Shown here: positions 9,406-16,931 of the stretch, in pieces
Layout: every line of letters begins with the position of its first letter
Numbering within the stretch: position 1 is the stretch's first letter
DNA from: Nitrospinota bacterium
GTDB taxonomy: Bacteria > Nitrospinota_A > UBA7883 > JACRLM01
NCBI GenBank assembly: GCA_016208975.1
Contig: JACQXA010000004.1
Location: 559,501-623,500, forward strand
DNA length: 64,000 nt
Direction of reading: 5' to 3'
Notes under the pieces: generated by a model
The model's input: the letters and a program-made list of their open reading frames with translations, nothing else
Told to the model about the DNA's origin: nothing
Database searches by the model: none
Program-made: the position numbers and the translations under genes

Positions 9406-9557
9406 GGTAGTGTCTCAGTTTGAAAGTACAGGGGAGATTCTTCGCTTACGCCCGGAATGACAATATAAAAGCCGTTGCTAACATTGTCATCCTGAGCGAA
9501 GCGCAAGCGAAGTGAAGGATCTGTCTATTATTTGATATTCAAACTGGGACACCACCA
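9406..9557 (-). repeat. 152-bp terminal-inverted-repeat element, copy 2 (inverted)
   Basis: The element starts GGTAGTGTCTCAGTTTGAA and ends TTCAAACTGGGACACCACC. Its reverse complement matches 131-281 from end to end with a few scattered substitutions. It ends 10 bases before the -35 box of dinB. Confidence 0.8.
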
Positions 9558-9567
9558 AAAACCCCCT

Positions 9568-9595
9568 TGCTTTTCGCTTTTTATTTGCTATCATG
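9568..9595 (+). promoter_or_regulatory. Promoter of dinB
   Basis: TTGCTT (9568-9573), a 16-base spacer, TATCAT (9590-9595). Transcription should start near 9602, which excludes an ATG at 9593 inside the -10 box and supports the dinB start at 9638. Confidence 0.6.
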
Positions 9596-9603
9596 ACTAT
9601 AGC

Positions 9604-9618
9604 GAACATTATACGAAC
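9604..9618. promoter_or_regulatory. LexA-type box GAAC-N7-GAAC
   Basis: GAAC ATTATAC GAAC is, on the other strand, GTTC-N7-GTTC, the direct-repeat SOS box described for alphaproteobacterial LexA. It overlaps the expected transcription start of dinB, an SOS gene in many bacteria. This is a single site judged by eye. Confidence 0.5.
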
Positions 9619-9637
9619 ATATAATGACGAGGCGGTA

Positions 9638-10918
9638 ATGATGGAACTTTTAAGCGAAACGGGCCCGGATGGGGAGTTGGGGGAAAAAATCATCCTGCAT
9701 GTGGACATGGACGCGTTCTTTGTGTCCGTGGAAGAAGTTTTGAACCCCAAACTAAAGGGAAAACAGGTAATTGTGGGGGGCGACCCGAACGGGCGCGGGG
9801 TGGTTTCCTCCGCCTCTTACGAGGCCAGAAAAATGGGCGTAACCTCCGCCATGCCCATGAAAACCGCCAAGCGCCTGTGCCCCCGGGGAATATTTTTGAA
9901 AGGCTCCCACTATGTTTATGGGGATTTTTCCCGCAGGATAATGGAAATTCTCCGGCGGTTCACCCCGGCGCTGGAACAAGTGAGTGTGGACGAGGCTTAC
10001 TTGGACCTTACCGGGTGCCAACGGGTACACAAGGCCGGGCCGGTGGCCATAGCCCAGAGGATCCACGACGCCGTGCGCGATGAGGTGGGTGTGCCCTGCT
10101 CCATCGGCATAGCTTCTAACAAGGTTACCGCCAAAATCGCCTCCACCCTGTCCAAACCCCATGGGTTGATCTATATAAAACCGGGCTACGAGGGGGCTTT
10201 CCTGGCGCCGTTGCCCATAGGCAAAATGCCCGGGGTGGGGCCCGCCACGGAAACCGGATTCGTGAAAATGGGCATCCGCACCATTGGCGACCTGGCCCGG
10301 TTCCCCCAGGAGGCGCTTTCTAAAGTTTTCGGCGTCCGCGCCACGGAGCTTTCGGACCGGGCCGGTGGAAAGGGGGGAAGCGAAGTGGATCCGGAAGGTG
10401 ACGACGCCAAATCCATCGGGCGGGAGCTTACATATTCCACCGACACTGACGACCCGGAGCTTTTGCTGGCCACCCTCTCCTATCTTTCCGAAAGCGTGGG
10501 CACGCGCCTGCGGCGGGCCGGGTGTGTGTTCCGCCGGGTGACAGTGAAACTGCGGTACGCCGATTTCAACACATACACCCGTTCCAGGACGCTGGAAGAG
10601 CCTTCCGGCGACACCCGGGCCATATACAAATCCGCCTCGGACCTTTTAAGCCTCCTGCATCATCGGGGCAGGGGCGGCGTGCGGCTGGTGGGTGTATCCG
10701 TTTCCATGCTGGCCGAACCGCCGCGCCAGGCCGGGCTGTTCGAAAACAGGAGCGCCAAAAAGGTGGAACGGCTGAATTTCTCCGTGGACAGGGCGCGGGA
10801 GATGTTCGGATTCGAGTCGGCCATGACGGCCCGTTCATACATCCACGCGTCCCTGCGCGCGTCATCTAAAGACGGGGTAGCGGCAGTAGCTGTGAACCGC
10901 GGTGCGCGGGCGGCGTAA
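9638..10918 (+). CDS. dinB: DNA polymerase IV (Y family)
   Basis: A translesion polymerase of 426 residues from the start chosen here. The palm begins with HVDMDAFFVSVEE (first catalytic Asp), followed by SVDEAYLDLTG with the catalytic Asp-Glu pair. Helix-hairpin-helix segments (KMPGVGPATE) and a little-finger domain follow. Two ATGs at 9638 and 9641 have GAGG at a fitting distance, whereas the in-frame ATG at 9593 sits inside the -10 box. No C-terminal beta-clamp peptide was firmly identified. The SOS-type box upstream suggests induction by DNA damage. Confidence 0.95.
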   Translation: MMELLSETGPDGELGEKIILHVDMDAFFVSVEEVLNPKLKGKQVIVGGDPNGRGVVSSASYEARKMGVTSAMPMKTAKRLCPRGIFLKGSHYVYGDFSRRIMEILRRFTPALEQVSVDEAYLDLTGCQRVHKAGPVAIAQRIHDAVRDEVGVPCSIGIASNKVTAKIASTLSKPHGLIYIKPGYEGAFLAPLPIGKMPGVGPATETGFVKMGIRTIGDLARFPQEALSKVFGVRATELSDRAGGKGGSEVDPEGDDAKSIGRELTYSTDTDDPELLLATLSYLSESVGTRLRRAGCVFRRVTVKLRYADFNTYTRSRTLEEPSGDTRAIYKSASDLLSLLHHRGRGGVRLVGVSVSMLAEPPRQAGLFENRSAKKVERLNFSVDRAREMFGFESAMTARSYIHASLRASSKDGVAAVAVNRGARAA

Positions 10919-11007
10919 CAAATTATGCGAATAATGTGGTAATTTTACAACGCCAGTAGGATAATTTTAGAAGTAGTTATTATTGTTTTCCTGAAAGGAG
11001 AGGGGAC

Positions 11008-11106
11008 ATGAAAGGCAAGAAGAAGATCGTAACCAAGAAACTTCTCCGGGGCTTTCTCCCAGAACCGATGGGTTGTTGCGGTGGAGCGCAAGCCAGATTC
11101 GTATAA
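11008..11106 (+). CDS. Small 32-residue protein with a GCCGG motif
   Basis: The ATG follows a strong ribosome binding site (AGGAGAGGGG, 1 base before the ATG after AC) and a short frame of 32 codons ends with TAA at 11104-11106. The product begins with a very basic stretch (KGKKKIVTKK), continues LLRGFLPEPMGCCGG and ends AQARFV. A hairpin with a T-rich tail follows at 11157-11194, so this is a compact, self-contained transcription unit. I do not recognise the family. It could be a small metal- or redox-active protein or a modified-peptide precursor, but no modifying enzyme is adjacent. Confidence 0.5.
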   Translation: MKGKKKIVTKKLLRGFLPEPMGCCGGAQARFV

Positions 11107-11156
11107 CGCGGTTTGGCCAGATAACCGCCGGTTCGGCGTCTGGTGAACCCAACTCG

Positions 11157-11194
11157 GGCCGCTTGGCTTATAATCATCAGGCGGCCATTTTATT
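11157..11194 (+). terminator. Terminator-like hairpin after the 32-residue gene
   Basis: GGCCGCTTG (11157-11165) pairs with CAGGCGGCC (11178-11186) around a 12-base loop, and ATTTTATT follows. One G-T pair is needed. Confidence 0.5.
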
Positions 11195-11291
11195 ACCTTC
11201 CTTATTGACTCTCCCCGCGTATGGATGAACAATAGCCCCATAGAGTTTTTCGGCGCGCCAGCGTAAACATAAATTAAGGAGAGCCGGACCC

Positions 11292-11957
11292 ATGAGCAAT
11301 ACTTTCGACCTCCAGCGGTACCTGAAAGAGGGGTGGGAATTATTCAACGCCAACATGGCCAACCTGGTGGTTGCCACCCTGGTATTCCTGGCGGTAAATT
11401 TCGCGGCCAGTTTCATACCACTAGGGCTGGGATCCATACTGGTGTCCGGCCCCATCACGGGCGGCATGTACTTTCTGCTATTAGACCTTATGAAAGGTGA
11501 GCCGTTCAACGTGATGCGGATATTCGACGGGTTCAAGAAGTTCGTTCCATTAGTGCTTGTGGGGCTTCTTACCTCCATATTCATAGCGGCTGGAATGATT
11601 TTCCTTATCCTTCCTGGCCTGTTGGTGGCCGGGTGGTACCTGTTCCCCTATCTTTTCGTGGTGGACGAGGATATGGATTTCTGGCCCGCCATGGAAGCCT
11701 CGCGGGAGATAGGCTTTCAAAACCATCTCAACGTGTTTTTAATGATAATCGTCTTGATAATGATCAACATCGCGGGCGCGCTGGCTCTGCTTGTGGGGCT
11801 TCTCGTAAGCATCCCGCTATCGTTCTGCGTGATACTCAAGGCTTATCAGGACATTCACGGCATTAAAGGGCTTGCCGTCCCGGCCACCAGCTCCGGAGCC
11901 ATGGGTTTCACTCCGCCCCCGCCGCCTCCTCCGCCGCCGCCCTCTACCCCTGAATAA
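11292..11957 (+). CDS. Integral membrane protein with polyproline tail (DUF975/YciC-like)
   Basis: A 221-residue protein with five to six hydrophobic segments between about 25 and 185, including FIPLGLGSILVSGPITGGMY and ILPGLLVAGWYLFPYLFVVD. This pattern recalls membrane proteins of the DUF975/YciC and glycerophosphodiester-phosphodiesterase membrane-domain group. The C-terminus (about 205-221) is cytoplasmic-like and carries an uninterrupted run of prolines. The ribosome binding site GGAG lies before the ATG. Function unknown. Translation of the proline run would be expected to need EF-P. Convergent with the TonB-like gene. Confidence 0.7.
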   Translation: MSNTFDLQRYLKEGWELFNANMANLVVATLVFLAVNFAASFIPLGLGSILVSGPITGGMYFLLLDLMKGEPFNVMRIFDGFKKFVPLVLVGLLTSIFIAAGMIFLILPGLLVAGWYLFPYLFVVDEDMDFWPAMEASREIGFQNHLNVFLMIIVLIMINIAGALALLVGLLVSIPLSFCVILKAYQDIHGIKGLAVPATSSGAMGFTPPPPPPPPPPSTPE

Positions 11958-11971
11958 GGGGGCAAGGGGGG

Positions 11972-13036
11972 CTAACGCACGTTGTTGAAGGTGGGCTGGT
12001 ATATGAACGTGCCCACAATGTGCAGGCGCTTTTTGTTCAGGGTTTTGGGAAACGGGTTGTAAGGGCCGGCCACTTTCACCGCAAGCTGGGCCTCGTCGTC
12101 CAAAATCTTGTGTCCGCTGGTGCGCATCAGCCTCACGTCTTCCAGCTCCCCGGCGCTGTTGAGCGTGAACTTCACCACCGCCGCCCCTGACATTCCGTGG
12201 ATGATAGCCTCCTCGGGGTACGCCCACACAAGCTCCACCGCTTTCTTGATGGAGGTGAAGTAATCAATATACTTGAACGATGAGGTGTTCAGCGAGACTA
12301 TGGCCTCGTCCCCCATCTCAATCACATCGCCCGTGGACGAGGAGGCGAACTTTGCCGCCTCGGCGCCCTTGAATCCTTTCACTCCCGACAGGCGCGTGGC
12401 GTCGGCCGAAGGCGTGGGCTGGTCGGTCATTTTGGCGCTCAGCTGGCGTCTCTGCTCTTCTCTGGGTTGCGCGTCTTTTTCAAACCTGCGGGCCTTGTCG
12501 GTCTCCAGGGCTTTCCTTATGGCTTCCTCGGAGAAGAGGTTGACGTCTTTAACGCTGTCCTTGCGCCCGAAATCCAGCCTGGGTTTTGTTATGGCCGCCA
12601 CCTGTGTCTTGGGTTTTTCCTTGCGCGTTTCGGTCAGGTCCTGTTTTGCCCTGGTAAGCGACGGGGCGGGAATCTCTTTTTCCTCCCGGGGGATGGCTGT
12701 CTTCCGGGCCTTAAGTTTGTCCCCCTTCTCGGGTGAGTGGGCCTTGCTGTCGTATTTGGAGAGTATGTCGGCCTTCGCCGGTTTGTCCACCTTTGGCGGC
12801 ATGGGCAGGTCTTCAATGCGCCCCTCTGGCATGTCCTCCTGCTTTGGGATGTCCATATACGCCAGATTCACCTTGATGGGGACCGCCGCGTTTTTCCCCG
12901 GCACGGCCACCAGCAACGTGGACAACGCCAACAGGGAAAGATGGAGAAGTGCAGAAACGCCCATGAACTTGTACAGGGGCTGTTTTGCGTAATGGGGGCC
13001 CAAAACCGGCTTCGGATTTCCGGACGGCTGGCTCAT
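11972..13036 (-). CDS. TonB-like energy-transducer protein
   Basis: A 354-residue protein with one N-terminal membrane anchor (about 28-48) and a long charged, Lys/Glu/Pro-rich periplasmic stretch. The C-terminal TonB/TolA-type domain runs from about 255, with SGAAVVKFTLNSAGELEDVRL and TSGHKILDDEA, the typical beta-strand and 'S-G...LD..A' pattern. It probably transmits energy to, or contacts, outer-membrane receptors. No ExbB/ExbD partner is in the window, so it could also be a TolA-like envelope protein. Its start overlaps the upstream trpF stop by 4 bases, implying coupled translation. Confidence 0.75.
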   Translation of the reverse strand: MSQPSGNPKPVLGPHYAKQPLYKFMGVSALLHLSLLALSTLLVAVPGKNAAVPIKVNLAYMDIPKQEDMPEGRIEDLPMPPKVDKPAKADILSKYDSKAHSPEKGDKLKARKTAIPREEKEIPAPSLTRAKQDLTETRKEKPKTQVAAITKPRLDFGRKDSVKDVNLFSEEAIRKALETDKARRFEKDAQPREEQRRQLSAKMTDQPTPSADATRLSGVKGFKGAEAAKFASSSTGDVIEMGDEAIVSLNTSSFKYIDYFTSIKKAVELVWAYPEEAIIHGMSGAAVVKFTLNSAGELEDVRLMRTSGHKILDDEAQLAVKVAGPYNPFPKTLNKKRLHIVGTFIYQPTFNNVR

Positions 13037-13707
13037 CGGCCCGCCTTAAGGGTTTCGGCTATGGTGGAGAACAGGCGGGCCACTTTGGCCTCGGATTTTT
13101 TCCCTTTCTCCTCCTCCACTCCACTGGCCAGGTCTATACCGCTAATGCCCGGCACTTTTACAGCCTCGGCCACGTTATCCGGGTTTATGCCCCCCGCCAG
13201 AAAAACCGGCAGGGGCGAGACGGCCACTATCCGCGCCGCCAGGCCCCAGTCGCTTTTTTTGCCCGTGCCGCCAAACATCCCGGCTGAGGATGTGTCCAGA
13301 ATAAAACCGTCTATCCCGGCCTTGGCGTACTCCTCCATCCGCGATTGGATAGAGGCCACATCCACATCCCCCTCGCCCGATGGCGGCAGATGGATGGATT
13401 TGTACACAGCCCTGCCAGCGCTGGCCCGGGCCAACCCGGCGGTTTCAGGCGTCTCATGCCCGGTCAGCTGAAGGGCCAGGGGATTGAGTTTTTCCACTGC
13501 GGACAGGTAAGCTTCGTCCACTTGGCGGTTAAATGTGAGCATGAAGGTTTTCGGGCGGAACTTCTCGAATATCCCCTTGGCCTGGTCAACGGTGAGCGAC
13601 CGGGGGGTCCATGGCACATCCACCACCACGCCAAGATAGTCCGCCCCGTGGGCCAGGCTCATGGCGCAATCCTCCACGGAGGTTTGCCCGCAGATTTTAA
13701 CTTTCAT
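13033..13707 (-). CDS. trpF: Phosphoribosylanthranilate isomerase-like protein (divergent TrpF)
   Basis: A 224-residue TIM barrel. KICGQTSVEDC holds the catalytic Cys, FILDTSS...GGTGKKSDW the catalytic Asp and phosphate loop, and AGGINPDNV plus GIDLASGVE the second phosphate-binding region, all as in TrpF. The usual VQLHG strand is replaced by LQLTGHET, which is unusual. The enzyme rearranges phosphoribosylanthranilate in tryptophan synthesis. No other trp gene is here; instead it overlaps a TonB-like gene. Either an orphan trpF or a paralogue with another substrate. Confidence 0.75.
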   Translation of the reverse strand: MKVKICGQTSVEDCAMSLAHGADYLGVVVDVPWTPRSLTVDQAKGIFEKFRPKTFMLTFNRQVDEAYLSAVEKLNPLALQLTGHETPETAGLARASAGRAVYKSIHLPPSGEGDVDVASIQSRMEEYAKAGIDGFILDTSSAGMFGGTGKKSDWGLAARIVAVSPLPVFLAGGINPDNVAEAVKVPGISGIDLASGVEEEKGKKSEAKVARLFSTIAETLKAGR

Positions 13708-13737
13708 GGCGTCCTTGCGGAGAAATGGCGGGACTCG

Positions 13738-14307
13738 TTAAAACTGCTGGATCAGGGTTTGCACCTGTTTGGAGCGGTAGATGTTCACGCTCCCCGCCGA
13801 TACCATCTCCCCCGAGGCGGAGTGGATTATCTTCACGGTCAGGTCCACGTCCGACCCTTTTTGCAGATCCGCCACCATGCCGGTGGCTATAGCGTCCACG
13901 TCCAGTTCCGTTCCAAGCTTTTCGGCCTGCTCCCGGGTAAGCTCCGTAACGCTTGTGATCTTGAGTTTGGCCAGCGCCTCTCTCACCTGCCCCTGCGGGG
14001 TAACCTTGAACGACTGTTTAGCCAGCGCCCGCTCGGAGAATTTGCCGGTAAGATATCTACCCAGTTCGGAAACCTGCCCGTTGGGGTTGATGAAATCCAG
14101 CGCCGCCACCCGGCGGAACGTTTTTGTCTGGCTGGCCCTTATCCTGTCCAGCAGAAGGTCGGTCTGCTTATTAAAATATACGGAATCCGTCACGGGCGGC
14201 GGAGCTTCGGCAAGCCCAAGGGAGACCATCGCCGGGTTCACGGCCGCGCAACCTGCCATGCCGGTTATAAGGAATATGGATGCTGAGAAAACAAGGATTT
14301 TTCGCAT
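13738..14307 (-). CDS. FlgO/CsgG-like outer-membrane lipoprotein
   Basis: A 189-residue lipoprotein: a basic start MRKILVF, a hydrophobic core and lipobox MAGC at about residue 21. The mature part contains RRVAALDFINPNGQVSELG followed by a helix (RYLTGKFSERALA) and later LDVDAIATGMVADL, a pattern of FlgO-type proteins related to CsgG/TolB-N folds. The ATG at 14307 was chosen because the signal peptide begins there; 30 further upstream codons are not signal-like. It lies between trpF and glyQ, all on the minus strand. Exact role unknown. Confidence 0.7.
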   Translation of the reverse strand: MRKILVFSASIFLITGMAGCAAVNPAMVSLGLAEAPPPVTDSVYFNKQTDLLLDRIRASQTKTFRRVAALDFINPNGQVSELGRYLTGKFSERALAKQSFKVTPQGQVREALAKLKITSVTELTREQAEKLGTELDVDAIATGMVADLQKGSDVDLTVKIIHSASGEMVSAGSVNIYRSKQVQTLIQQF

Positions 14308-14399
14308 GGGGATATTTTTAACATATTTACGCCCATAGCGACAGGGGGAAGCATAATTGCCCCAAGCATGCGGCTCGCCGTCCAGCCTGGTTTCCACCT

Positions 14400-15269
14400 T
14401 TACCCTTTCAACATCGGGAAGCCCATCTGCTCCCGCAGGGCCAGGTAGCTCTCCGCCGTCTTTCGCGCGATGGCGCGCACCCTGGCTATATAACGGGTGC
14501 GCTCGGCCACGGAAAGGGCGCCCCGGGCGTCCAGCATGTTAAACGCGTGACTGCATTTCAGGCAGAAATCGTACGATGGCAGGACAAGCCCCGCCTCGAT
14601 AAGCCTCAAGGCCTCCCGCTCATACTCGTCGAACCATTTCAAATGCAAGTCCACATCGGCGTGGTTAAAGTTATAGTCCGAAAACTGAACCTCATCCCGG
14701 TGATGCACGTCACCGTAACTCACCCTATCGTTCCATTTCAGGTCGTACACATTGTCGCACCCCTGAAGATACATGGTGATGCGCTCCAGCCCATAGGTAA
14801 GCTCCGCCGTGACAGGCTTTAAGTCTATGCCGCCCACCTGCTGGAAATAGGTGTACTGGGTTATCTCCATACCGTCCAGCCACACCTCCCATCCCAAACC
14901 CCAGGCGCCAAGGGTGGGGGACTCCCAATCGTCTTCCACGAAACGGATGTCGTGCTCTTCCGGCTTTAAACCCAGGGCGCGGAGCGAGTCCAGATAAAGC
15001 TCCTGGGTGTTCTCCGGGTTGGGCTTCATCACCACCTGGAACTGGTAATAGTGCTGGAGCCGGTTGGGATTCTCGCCATAGCGGCCATCGGTGGGGCGGC
15101 GGGATGGCTCCACATATGCCGCGTTCCATGGCTCCGGCCCCAACGCGCGCAAAAATGTGTGCCGGTTGAACGTGCCCGCGCCCACTTCAATGTCGGTGGG
15201 CTGGAGTATCAAAAGGCCCCGTTCGGACCAGAAATTCTGAAGACGCAGGATAACATCCTGAAAATACAT
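14400..15269 (-). CDS. glyQ: Glycyl-tRNA synthetase alpha subunit
   Basis: A 289-residue class II synthetase subunit that forms glycyl-AMP. It begins with [18 protein letters not shown] and contains [20 protein letters not shown] and [20 protein letters not shown], hallmark stretches of GlyQ, and has normal full length. The alpha2beta2 enzyme needs GlyS, which normally follows immediately, but here the next gene downstream (93 bases) is a lipoprotein. glyS must therefore be elsewhere on the genome. Confidence 0.96.
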   Translation of the reverse strand: MYFQDVILRLQNFWSERGLLILQPTDIEVGAGTFNRHTFLRALGPEPWNAAYVEPSRRPTDGRYGENPNRLQHYYQFQVVMKPNPENTQELYLDSLRALGLKPEEHDIRFVEDDWESPTLGAWGLGWEVWLDGMEITQYTYFQQVGGIDLKPVTAELTYGLERITMYLQGCDNVYDLKWNDRVSYGDVHHRDEVQFSDYNFNHADVDLHLKWFDEYEREALRLIEAGLVLPSYDFCLKCSHAFNMLDARGALSVAERTRYIARVRAIARKTAESYLALREQMGFPMLKG

Positions 15270-15357
15270 CTTTATGAAACCCTATTAATTGGAAAAAGGA
15301 TACTGAAGGATAACGCGCTTTCAGCGGTTTTTGCAACACGGGGCGCGGGGTTTTATT

Positions 15358-16776
15358 TTACCCTGCTGGCTTGGGTTCCGGCTCTTTGTCGAAAATGGCC
15401 AGCTGGGCTTCGATGGCCGGGGTTGTAACAGGGTAATCGCCGCTGAAACATGCCTTGCAGAAATCGCCCTCCCTGCCCGGCACGGCCGTCAGCATACCCT
15501 CCATGGAAAGGTAGGCCAAAGAGTCCACCCCCAAAAACCGCGCGATGTCCTCCACGGAATAATTGGCGGCGATAAGGTCGGACCTGGCGGGGGTGTCTAT
15601 CCCGTAAAAGCATGAGTAGGTGGTGGGCGGCGAGGAGATTCGCATGTGCACCTCCAGCGCCCCAGCGTCCCGCACCATTTTTACAAGCTTCCTGGAGGTG
15701 GTGCCGCGCACTATGGAGTCGTCCACCAGAATTACCCGTTTGCCCCGGATTATCTCCCGCACCGGGTTCAGCTTAACCTTCACCCCGAAATGCCTGATGG
15801 ACTGGGTGGGTTCGATAAACGTCCTTCCCACATAGTGGTTCCGTATAATGGCTTTTTCGAAAGGGATACCGGACCGCTCGGCGTATCCCAGCGCCGCCAC
15901 GATGCCCGAATCCGGCACAGGCACCACCATATCGGCGTCCACAGGTTTTTCCATGGCGAGGCTCCGGCCGAACTGTTTGCGCACAAGATGCACGTTGGCC
16001 CCGAACACCAGCGAGTCTGGCCGGGCGAAATAAATGAACTCGAAAATGCAGTGGTTGCGTGGCTCCTTGGGGAAGGGGAAATGGCTGAACATGCCCTCAT
16101 CGTTCACCACCACCACCTCGCCCGGCTCCAGTTCCCGCACGAAAGTGGCGTCTATCAGGTCGAAAGCGCAGGTTTCAGATGCGAAAACGTAAGATTTGCC
16201 CAGCCTGCCTATACACATGGGACGGAACCCGTGAGGGTCCCTGGCCACGATAAGCTCGTTGGCGGCCAGTATGGCTATGGAGTAGGCGCCGCGTAGCTGG
16301 GAGAGCGCCTCCACCACCTGGTCGTAAAGCCTGGGCCTCCTGCTTTTGGCGATAAGGTGGATGACCACCTCCGAATCCATGGTGGAGCGGAAAATTGAGC
16401 CTTCTTTCTCCAGCCTGTCGCGGACGGATTGGGCGTTCACCAGGTTTCCGTTGTGGGCCAGCGCCAGCGGGCCGGAGTGGTACATTATGGAGATGGGCTG
16501 GGCGTTTTTTATTTCAGACTCGCCCTGGGTGGAGTAGCGGTTGTGCCCGATGGCGGCAAACCCTTCCAGGGTTTGGATGTTTTGCTCGTTGAACACGTCG
16601 GACACCAGCCCCATGCCAACCTCGGCGAAGTGGCGTTTTCCGTCTGTGGACACTATTCCCGAAGACTCCTGCCCCCGGTGCTGGAGGGAGTAAAGGCCCA
16701 GATAGGCCATGTTGGCGGCCTCATGATGGCCCCAGATGGCCATCACCGCGCATTCTTCGTTAAACTTGTCCACCAT
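15358..16776 (-). CDS. purF: Amidophosphoribosyltransferase
   Basis: A 472-residue enzyme of the first committed purine step, converting PRPP and glutamine to phosphoribosylamine. The N-terminal Ntn glutaminase would be exposed by processing of a short propeptide before Cys9 (FNEEC-AVMAIWG), as in the Bacillus-type enzyme. The PRPP loop VILVDDSIVRGTTS lies in the phosphoribosyltransferase half, and Cys residues of an Fe-S-type enzyme may be present (FCKACFSGDYP). A TATAAT-like -10 lies at 16818-16823 on the minus strand. Downstream of polA on the same strand. Confidence 0.96.
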   Translation of the reverse strand: MVDKFNEECAVMAIWGHHEAANMAYLGLYSLQHRGQESSGIVSTDGKRHFAEVGMGLVSDVFNEQNIQTLEGFAAIGHNRYSTQGESEIKNAQPISIMYHSGPLALAHNGNLVNAQSVRDRLEKEGSIFRSTMDSEVVIHLIAKSRRPRLYDQVVEALSQLRGAYSIAILAANELIVARDPHGFRPMCIGRLGKSYVFASETCAFDLIDATFVRELEPGEVVVVNDEGMFSHFPFPKEPRNHCIFEFIYFARPDSLVFGANVHLVRKQFGRSLAMEKPVDADMVVPVPDSGIVAALGYAERSGIPFEKAIIRNHYVGRTFIEPTQSIRHFGVKVKLNPVREIIRGKRVILVDDSIVRGTTSRKLVKMVRDAGALEVHMRISSPPTTYSCFYGIDTPARSDLIAANYSVEDIARFLGVDSLAYLSMEGMLTAVPGREGDFCKACFSGDYPVTTPAIEAQLAIFDKEPEPKPAG

Positions 16777-16931
16777 TATAGATACGACTAAAACAGGCGT
16801 TGAAGCTCAAAAAAACCATTATACATTAATGAGGCGCGGTTTTGCGGGGCCCTTTTTAACAATCCATGGTTTCCGGGCCGGGTCAAAGCGTCAGGAATAC
16901 CTTGTTGTGGCCTCGGGCCGGGTTGACGGCG

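Noticed and set aside
9191-9460. 89-codon frame across the repeats before dinB
   Set aside because: It consists of REP-like and TIR-element sequence and has no ribosome binding site.
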